64,000 bases of DNA, from NCBI GenBank assembly GCA_958510875.1, contig OY294068.1, forward strand, positions 80,347,978 to 80,411,977. The letters run 5' to 3'. Position numbers and translations under genes: made by a program. This DNA is from Endomychus coccineus. Taxonomy: Eukaryota; Arthropoda; Insecta; Coleoptera; Endomychidae. Below the pieces are notes generated by a model. It did no database searches. It had not been told where the DNA came from and saw only the letters and a list, made by a program, of their open reading frames with translations. This document shows positions 60,141 to 64,000 of this stretch, one piece after another. Numbering within the stretch: the stretch's first letter is position 1; every line of letters starts with the position of its first letter.

Positions 60141-60950
60141 GCCGGTTCGTAGTGGAATAATTATTATTTCTTGGGGTCAACTAACTATCCCTAAATTTTC
60201 TTGATATCCTTTCATCATTATAAAGCCCTCCCTATAATTCAAATCTTTAATTTCAGAGATATTTCCAATTTAAAAATAGAAACAGATTTTTTTCTTCTTT
60301 CTTTCAAGTCTTCTGTTTAGTATACAAATGATGGAAAGACAAATTGTTATAAAAAATCATAAATCATCAGTTATTTAGACAAAACTTTTATTAAATTAAT
60401 TAATTTTGTAATAAATGTTCAAAATTTCCATTTAAAACATCAATACAGATTTCAGTCGATTTTCAAATGTTCATTTCAAGTGTTTGACTGTTTATATTAA
60501 TAAACAATGCACAATTTCAAAACAGTTTGTTGAACAACAAGCTAGTAATAATCACTTGAGACTTTTTCTGTCATTTATATCGGCGGCTTCCCTAATTACC
60601 CCAAAATATATTACAAAGCCGGAAAAGCCGGAAGTTGTTATTATGGTGAATATAACAATATAACCACTTCATGACTAAGAATTCCGATCTCAATGAACTG
60701 TAACGCAGCGGGTCAACAATCTATTTGCCAGGAAAGTATGGGGAATTTCCCGACTACCGCATCAACAATAATTTGAAGAGAGGGTGTTAATATCCCCTGC
60801 CCGAAAAAGGTCCTAATCCTCTGCTCGATTTTATGACATTTATTCACTGTTCACTTAAATTCCTTCCTTACTTTTATCTAATGCAATAATAACAACTCTC
60901 GTCTATTTGAATAACAAATAATATAATAGTCCAGTCGCTCTGTCGTGAAA
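60141..60950. other. No gene seen
   Basis: AT-rich sequence after the errantivirus. No coding frame or matched repeat. Confidence 0.45.
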
Positions 60951-61040
60951 AATGGCCAAAAACGGTTTTTTTTGGGGAGTGGTATTTTAGAGTGGTTTCG
61001 TATGTTTTTTGGGTCGCTGATCACGAATCTGAGACAACGA

Positions 61041-61308
61041 GTTCTATAACGAGAGTGGACAAGTAGATCCTACCAATGTATTATATTCATACGCGAGTAG
61101 GTATGCGTTCTCTGTCGCACTATTTCTTACCGCGCGGGCGCGTCTCGTGTATTATACGACGTGGCGTTACGCGCTCTATAGTACGAGCGCGTGGGGGTTA
61201 CGTGAGCAAGGACAGACGCACAGACGCACTCGATTCGTATGAATAAATGCCCAGACGCACTCGATTCGTATGAATAAATGCCTTACTTGTCCACTCTAGT
61301 TATAGAAC
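61041..61308. mobile_element. 268-bp CpG-rich MITE-like element
   Basis: 25-bp terminal inverted repeats at 61041-61065 and 61284-61308 with one mismatch; the shared outer part starts GTTCTATAAC. The interior is strikingly rich in CG dinucleotides (gcgcgggcgcgtctcg and similar). It ends with a 31-bp unit repeated twice (about 61221-61282; cagacgcactcgattcgtat). No coding. Target duplication unclear. Confidence 0.8.
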
Positions 61309-62159
61309 ACTTTGATCAATGCGCTCCAAGTTATGGGCATTTTTTATGGTCAAAAAAGCCATTTTTTGCGTATTTTCGGTTTAACATGAAAAGTATGACA
61401 TATATGAAAAAAATACCTATTATGAAAAGTAAAACGCGTCGAATGAGCTCAACTGAAAAATTCTACAATATTTTGGGCACACTGTGGACCCAGTTTAGCC
61501 CTTTCTTTGAAAAAAACTAAAAAAATTCCTCTGACTGTATTTTTCAACTTAATGAATTGTAAATGGCAAGAAATTGTGCATTTCTTCATCTATTTTTATG
61601 CACGTTTTGATTTTTTCAAATATCTTATGAGGGGGCGCTACAATCGGCCATTTACAAAAAATCGTGAAATGGCAATAACTATTTGAATTTTGAAATGCTG
61701 CAATTTGGCGCCAGGTCAAAATTTTTTAACCTCAAAAAGATCGATAAATTTCAAGGTTAAAACTCATGAAAAGAATTGAAATTTCCACAGCCAGAGGAAC
61801 TTCCCATGACCCAACTTTTGAGCCCAACCCGAACTCGATTGGTCAAGATTCGGCTGAGATATTGGAGTAGACGTGTTGAAGTCCACCCTGGGCCCAAATT
61901 TCGGGTTTTTGGAAAAAAACTTAAATTTTCCAAAACAAATAAATAAAACTATTTAATGCTAAAAATGCGTATTCCTACTTATTTTTTTGACAATTTGGCT
62001 ACGATTTGAATAAAAATTTGTATTCATTTATTTTCACATGGAACAATATTTTACCTTGAAAGAAAGAGCGAAATTTTGAATTTATTTCGCAAAATTTGAA
62101 TTTTTTTGATTAATTAATACATTTACATGTATGTTAGTGTACGAAAGTGGTCTTTGTTC

Positions 62160-62245
62160 ATGTCTGTGCACGTGTGTGCGCGCACAAGCGCGCTTTCTTT
62201 ATTTTATTTTATTTTTTTTTATTTTTTATTTTCTTTTTTATTACA
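62160..62245. repeat. Low-complexity GTGCGCG and T-rich tract
   Basis: A short alternating purine-pyrimidine run (tgtgtgcgcgcacaagcgcgc) is followed by about 50 bases of mostly T with A. Short frames here are translations of this tract. Confidence 0.8.
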
Positions 62246-62451
62246 TAAAAACAAACTTCTTTACAAATTACATAAAAATATATCTTATGATCTATTTAAA
62301 ACTAATTAATTATTAATTATTTACATACACATTGATATTTTATTCCAATAACTGTAATTTATACATATATGTATAACTTAAAAAGATTCTTAAAGTATAA
62401 TGTCTTTTATTTGTCAACAATGGGAATTTCAAACATGATATAATTAAACCT

Positions 62452-63395
62452 TTATTTTCTTCGCCTTTTTACAGGCACTTTTTTGGGCTGTGACAAAGCA
62501 TCTTCACTATCTGTTGTACAATCAGAAGTAGTGTTTATTATATCATCTTCGTCACTGTCGCCGCGCATGAACTTTATATGATCATTATCAATATCATCAG
62601 AAACTATTTCGCAAACATCTGAAGAATCTTTGTTGCAAATATTGTCATCAACATTATCAAAATCGTTTACATCTGTTTCGTATTGATCGAATAAAATGAT
62701 GTCGTTTTCGCGACAATTCGCGCAATCTTCACCTTCGCAATATTTGCACAATGCAGAAACTAACTTTCTTGCAAGTGCATCTTCCGGTACATTTTTGTTT
62801 GCAATTGCAAGAAATAATTTTCAATAATTCGTCTGGATCAGCTTCTGCGGTTGTTTGAATTGGCATAAGGCCATTCTCAGTAACTTTCCAACCCCATTGG
62901 GTTGGTTCAATATTCTCGTTCGCCATCCAAATCTGTACTTGGTAATATACACGATATATGGAATTCCGCAACATCGTCAGTTGGCGGTAGGCTTTCCAAT
63001 TCGCAAGCTGGATCGACCAATTTCAAATTTCAAATAATTTTACCTGGTTTTGTTTTATAAAATTCAGCTATCTCATCAACAGCTAATTTTTCATGGAAAA
63101 ATTTTATTTTGCCCAATCGGTGAAAGGCATCCACTTAAAGCGAGAAAAAAGAAAAAATAAATGGCACTATATTTGCAAATAAAGAAATTCTGATTATAAT
63201 ATTGCGCAGCATGAGTTTTCCACGAATAGTTTTCGCTGGCTTTAGAAAATATATTTTATTTTTTACTTCCAGCGTGTTGGCCAATTGAATTAAAAGGACC
63301 AAAACATCTGTGTCTTCGACTACGATGACAATATTGTTACTTGAATTCAATCCATCAAGTTTCGCGGTTTCTTTCAAGGTAAAATATTGTTTCAT
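62452..63395 (-). pseudogene. Broken element protein with acidic tail and cysteine cluster
   Basis: Three minus-strand frames. 63395-63135 has Val-Val-Glu-Asp-Thr-Asp-Val-Leu-Val-Leu-Leu and Tyr-Phe-Leu-Lys-Pro. 62974-62729 has Tyr-Gln-Val-Gln-Ile-Trp, Gln-Trp-Gly-Trp-Lys-Val and a cluster Cys-Asn-Cys-x3-Cys-x3-Cys-x-Cys. 62751-62452 adds Cys-x2-Cys-x4-Cys-x2-Cys, an Asp/Glu-rich stretch and a basic end. I recall a widespread, poorly described protein of animal repeats with the same order: a TDTD motif, a Trp-Gly-Trp block, then a CXC-type cysteine cluster. Reaction and role are unknown to me. Two frame breaks show decay. It sits between long inverted repeats, which suggests it belongs to a DNA transposon. 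Confidence 0.6.
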
Positions 63396-64000
63396 GTGAA
63401 AATAAATGTATAAAATTTTTTAATTAGAATCGTAGCCAAATTGTCAAAAGAATTAGTAAGAATACGCATTTTTAGCATTGGATAGTTTCATTCGTTTTCT
63501 TTTGGAAAATTCAAGTTTTTTCCAAAAACCCAAAATTTGGGCCCAAGGTGGGGGACCTCAACACGTCTACTTCAATATCTCAGCTGAATCTTGACCAATC
63601 GAGTTCAAGTTGGACTCAAAAGTTGGGCCATAGGAAGTTCTTCTAGCTGTGAAAATTTCAATCCTTTTCATGAAATTTAACCTTAAAATTTATCGATTTT
63701 TTGAGGTTAAAAAACTTTGACCTGCGCGAAATTGCCGCATTTGAAAAAAAATGTGCAAACTTGGAAAACAAGGTGGAAAATATTAAAATCTATAGAATGC
63801 TTTTGTTTCGAGTCAATAAATTGAAAATTCAATTAGGTATCGCCATTTTACGATTTTTTGTAAATGGCCGATTGTAGCGCCCTCTCATGAGATATTGAAA
63901 AAAATCAAAAAGCACATAAAAATAGATAAAAAAATGCACAATTTCTTGACACTTACAATTCATTAAGTTAAAAATAAAGTCAGAGGAGTTTTTTTAGTTT

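Larger units (their letters stand above)
61511..64000. mobile_element. Long inverted-repeat element, running off the window
   Basis: The left arm (about 61511-62072) is the inverted match of 63361-64000. Matching landmarks include cctctgac, ggcgctacaatcggccattt, caagattcggctgagatatt, aatgctaaaaatgcgtattc and aatattttaccttgaaag. The right arm reaches the last base, so the element continues beyond. The inner end of the arms includes the start of the coding frame at 63395, so part of the gene is present twice in opposite orientation. The centre holds a broken minus-strand gene. Confidence 0.8.

Noticed and set aside
62127..62316. Two 60-codon hydrophobic plus-strand frames
   Set aside because: They translate the GTGCGCG and T-rich low-complexity tract.
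1..64000. tRNA or rRNA genes
   Set aside because: I found no cloverleaf with a convincing T-arm string or rRNA-like segment; a covariance-model scan would be needed to be sure.

Overview
The window looks like nuclear DNA of an insect. It is AT-rich and dense with transposable elements, and it holds one recognisable cellular gene broken by long introns. The insect assignment rests on an animal lysosomal-type beta-hexosaminidase with GT/AG introns, an env-bearing Ty3/gypsy errantivirus, mariner elements, many LINE fragments and several Penelope-like elements (PLEs). A beetle is plausible, but the order cannot be fixed from this sequence alone.

Host gene: seven exons of a GH20 beta-N-acetylhexosaminidase lie on the minus strand between 47111 and 11441, in the order 47111-46862, 39064-38949, 38676-38471, 26187-26072, 19319-19124, 12600-12381, 11821-11441. 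All six junctions keep phase and have GT/AG borders. They encode 494 residues with the catalytic Asp-Glu pair and end in a stop codon followed 5 nt later by AATAAA. The 5' exon(s) carrying the start and signal peptide were not found. Almost everything else from 12 to 47 kb is intron filled with repeats.

Layout: 0.8-1.3 kb holds an ORF1-like LINE remnant, 3.7-4.5 kb a LINE 3' fragment, and 4.6-6.3 kb a dispersed repeat with a second copy at 22.4-24.4 kb. A LINE with ORF1, endonuclease and partial RT lies at 6.6-9.45 kb, a FLYWCH-type remnant at 9.9-10.3 kb, an R2/R4-type LINE remnant at 13.8-14.2 kb and another LINE at 14.6-16.7 kb. A fold-back element lies at 17.1-18.2 kb and a PLE fragment at 19.7-20.7 kb. 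Hairpins and PLE ends lie at 21.8, 27.2 and 28.8 kb, a LINE end at 30.4-31.1 kb, and tandem repeats at 32.2-33.0 kb. From 35.4 to 37.8 kb a LINE sits between two inverted PLE fragments. A short PLE with a 15-bp target duplication lies at 39.36-40.45 kb, a mariner at 40.53-41.73 kb, and a Tc1/mariner-type element with 578-bp inverted repeats, inserted into a LINE, at 42.70-45.00 kb. A LINE carrying a 329-bp retroinsertion lies at 48.4-50.2 kb and a LINE fragment at 51.85-52.65 kb. A nearly complete errantivirus occupies 52.73-60.14 kb. A small CpG-rich MITE lies at 61.04-61.31 kb. A long inverted repeat around a broken cysteine-rich ORF runs from 61.5 kb past the window end.

The most interesting part is the errantivirus. 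Its LTRs are identical as read, it has a 4-bp target duplication and a tRNA-Ser-type primer site, and a canonical -1 slippery heptamer lies in the gag/pol overlap. A 23-nt leader exon is in phase with the env ORF; on unspliced RNA the same ATG makes an 8-codon upstream ORF whose stop codon is formed by the splice donor itself. Integrase lies in a different frame from RT-RNase H, so this copy carries a break or recodes a second time.
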